Positions 62,701-64,000 of a stretch of DNA of 64,000 nt are shown here, piece by piece. Position 1 is the first letter of the stretch. Each line of letters opens with the position of its first letter. The DNA lies in contig NC_092575.1 in NCBI RefSeq assembly GCF_037975245.1, positions 17,947,810 to 18,011,809 on the forward strand. The letters are read 5' to 3'. The position numbers and the translations under genes are program-made. This DNA comes from Apostichopus japonicus. Lineage: Eukaryota > Echinodermata > Holothuroidea > Aspidochirotida > Stichopodidae. Below the pieces are notes generated by a model. It saw only the letters and a list, made by a program, of their open reading frames with translations. It was not told the origin of the DNA and searched no databases.

Positions 62701-64000
62701 CAACTGCTGTCGTGGCGCGGTTGGTTGCTCTGCACCTCGAGAGCGTGACGTATTTTGGATCGCGGGCTCGAGACCAGGTGGGGGCAGTTTGCTTTTGCCG
62801 CGATCTTATACGGTCTCTGGAACTTTAAGTATTAGAAACGAACCTAGACTTATATCAACTGCTGTCGTGGCGCGGTTGGTTGCTCTGCACCTCGAGAGCG
62901 TGACGTATTTTGGATCGCGGGCTCGAGACCAGGTGGGGGCAGTTTGCTTTTGCCGCGATCTTATACGGTCTCTGGAACTTTAAGTATTAGAAACGAACCT
63001 AGACTTATATCAACTGCTGTCGTGGCGCGGTTGGTTGCTCTGCACCTCGAGAGCGTGACGTATTTTGGATCGCGGGCTCGAGACCAGGTGGGGGCAGTTT
63101 GCTTTTGCCGCGATCTTATACGGTCTCTGGAACTTTAAGTATTAGAAACGAACCTAGACTTATATCAACTGCTGTCGTGGCGCGGTTGGTTGCTCTGCAC
63201 CTGGAGAGCGTGACGTATTTTGGATCGCGGGCTCGAGACCAGGTGGGGGCAGTTTGCTTTTGCCGCGATCTTATACGGTCTCTGGAACTTTAAGTATTAG
63301 AAACGAACCTAGACTTATATCAACTGCTGTCGTGGCGCGGTTGGTTGCTCTGCACCTCGAGAGCGTGACGTATTTTGGATCGCGGGCTCGAGACCAGGTG
63401 GGGGCAGTTTGCTTTTGCCGCGATCTTATACGGTCTCTGGAACTTTAAGTATTAGAAACGAACCTAGATTTATATCAACTGCTGTCGTGGCGCGGTTGGT
63501 TGCTCTGCACCTCGAGAGCGTGACGTATTTTGGATCGCGGGCTCGAGACCAGGTGGGGGCAGTTTGCTTTTGCCGCGATCTTATACGGTCTCTGGAACTT
63601 TAAGTATTAGAAACGAACCTAGACTTATATCAACTGCTGTCGTGGCGCGGTTGGTTGCTCTGCACCTCGAGAGCGTGACGTATTTTGGATCGCGGGCTCG
63701 AGACCAGGTGGGGGCAGTTTGCTTTTGCCGCGATCTTATACGGTCTCTGGAACTTTAAGTATTAGAAACGAACCTAGACTTATATCAACTGCTGTCGTGG
63801 CGCGGTTGGTTGCTCTGCACCTCGAGAGCGTGACGTATTTTGGATCGCGGGCTCGAGACCAGGTGGGGGCAGTTTGCTTTTGCCGCGATCTTATACGGTC
63901 TCTGGAACTTTAAGTATTAGAAACGAACCTAGACTTATATCAACTGCTGTCGTGGCGCGGTTGGTTGCTCTGCACCTCGAGAGCGTGACGTATTTTGGAT

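Larger units (their letters stand above)
29553..64000 (+). repeat. 155-bp satellite array, about 222 head-to-tail copies
   Basis: A single 155-bp unit repeats without inversion or insertion to the window end. From the first unit onward the spacing is exactly 155 bases, apart from one 156-bp unit (insertion near 50125) and one 154-bp unit (deletion near 62651). Units beyond the first dozen are almost identical; most differ only at one T/C site (AGATTTATAT or AGACTTATAT). By my count the consensus has 79 G+C and 13 CpG, far richer than the flanking DNA. Each unit has two CTCGAG sites 31 bp apart. The 64-codon frame that recurs per unit starts at TTG, overlaps the next unit and changes frame each time, so it is not a gene. 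The array continues past the window. Confidence 0.98.

Noticed and set aside
29511-63913. More than 200 recurring 64-codon open frames in the satellite
   Set aside because: They start at TTG, overlap the next unit, shift frame every 155 bases and have no initiation or domain logic; they exist because one repeat lacks stops in that phase.
29553-64000. CRISPR array
   Set aside because: There are no spacers: the whole 155-bp unit repeats, the context is an animal genome and no cas genes are present.
29553-64000. Multicopy tRNA, 5S or other RNA gene cluster
   Set aside because: The tRNA-like fold lacks an anticodon arm and has weak T and acceptor pairing plus an internal T4; there is no 5S similarity. 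Kept only as tRNA-derived.
29553-64000. CENP-B box in the satellite unit
   Set aside because: No match to the NTTCGNNNNANNCGGGN pattern in the consensus on inspection.

Overview
The window is animal genomic DNA, AT-rich and intron-rich, with no bacterial gene organisation. Two spliced LIM-domain exons (LIM kinase), animal non-LTR retrotransposons, tRNA-derived SINEs and hAT-type miniature transposons point to a metazoan. The SINE tail and LINE types would suit a marine invertebrate deuterostome such as an echinoderm, but that placement is inference.

Region 1-24.5 kb is ordinary gene-poor DNA. On the minus strand, exons at 12036-11937 and 1423-1288 together encode one complete LIM domain plus the start of a second. 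They match the N-terminal LIM1/LIM2 region of LIM kinase, and the intron between them is about 10.5 kb. Inside that intron, on the opposite strand, lies a terminal coding exon (10117-10442) with its own poly(A) signal, so a nested antisense gene is likely; its product is not recognised. A few weaker candidate exons are listed with low confidence. Repeats here are a tRNA-like SINE head (2558-2625), a TIR element (7192-7680), a dead LINE 3' end (10775-11286), a Penelope/hammerhead-like fragment (12174-12261), a minus-strand SINE (14656-15020), two complete hAT-like elements with 8-bp target duplications (18490-18885 and 20254-20618) and an old tandem repeat (23.74-24.22 kb).

Region 24.56-29.55 kb is a nest: a third hAT-like copy is broken by a 5'-truncated Tx1/L1-like LINE. 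The LINE keeps an ORF1 remnant, endonuclease, reverse transcriptase and a C-terminal zinc motif, but it is dead (stops and frameshifts, and HADD in place of YADD). Its poly(A) tail runs directly into the satellite.

Region 29,553-64,000 is one uninterrupted head-to-tail satellite array of a 155-bp unit, about 222 copies, nearly identical and running off the window end. The unit is the most interesting object here. It contains an A-box-like and a B-box-like element at near-tRNA spacing and can be drawn as a decayed tRNA cloverleaf, so the satellite is probably tRNA- or SINE-derived. A T/C site divides the array into runs and alternating dimers that record its amplification. The 64-codon reading frames that recur in every unit are by-products of the repeat, not genes.
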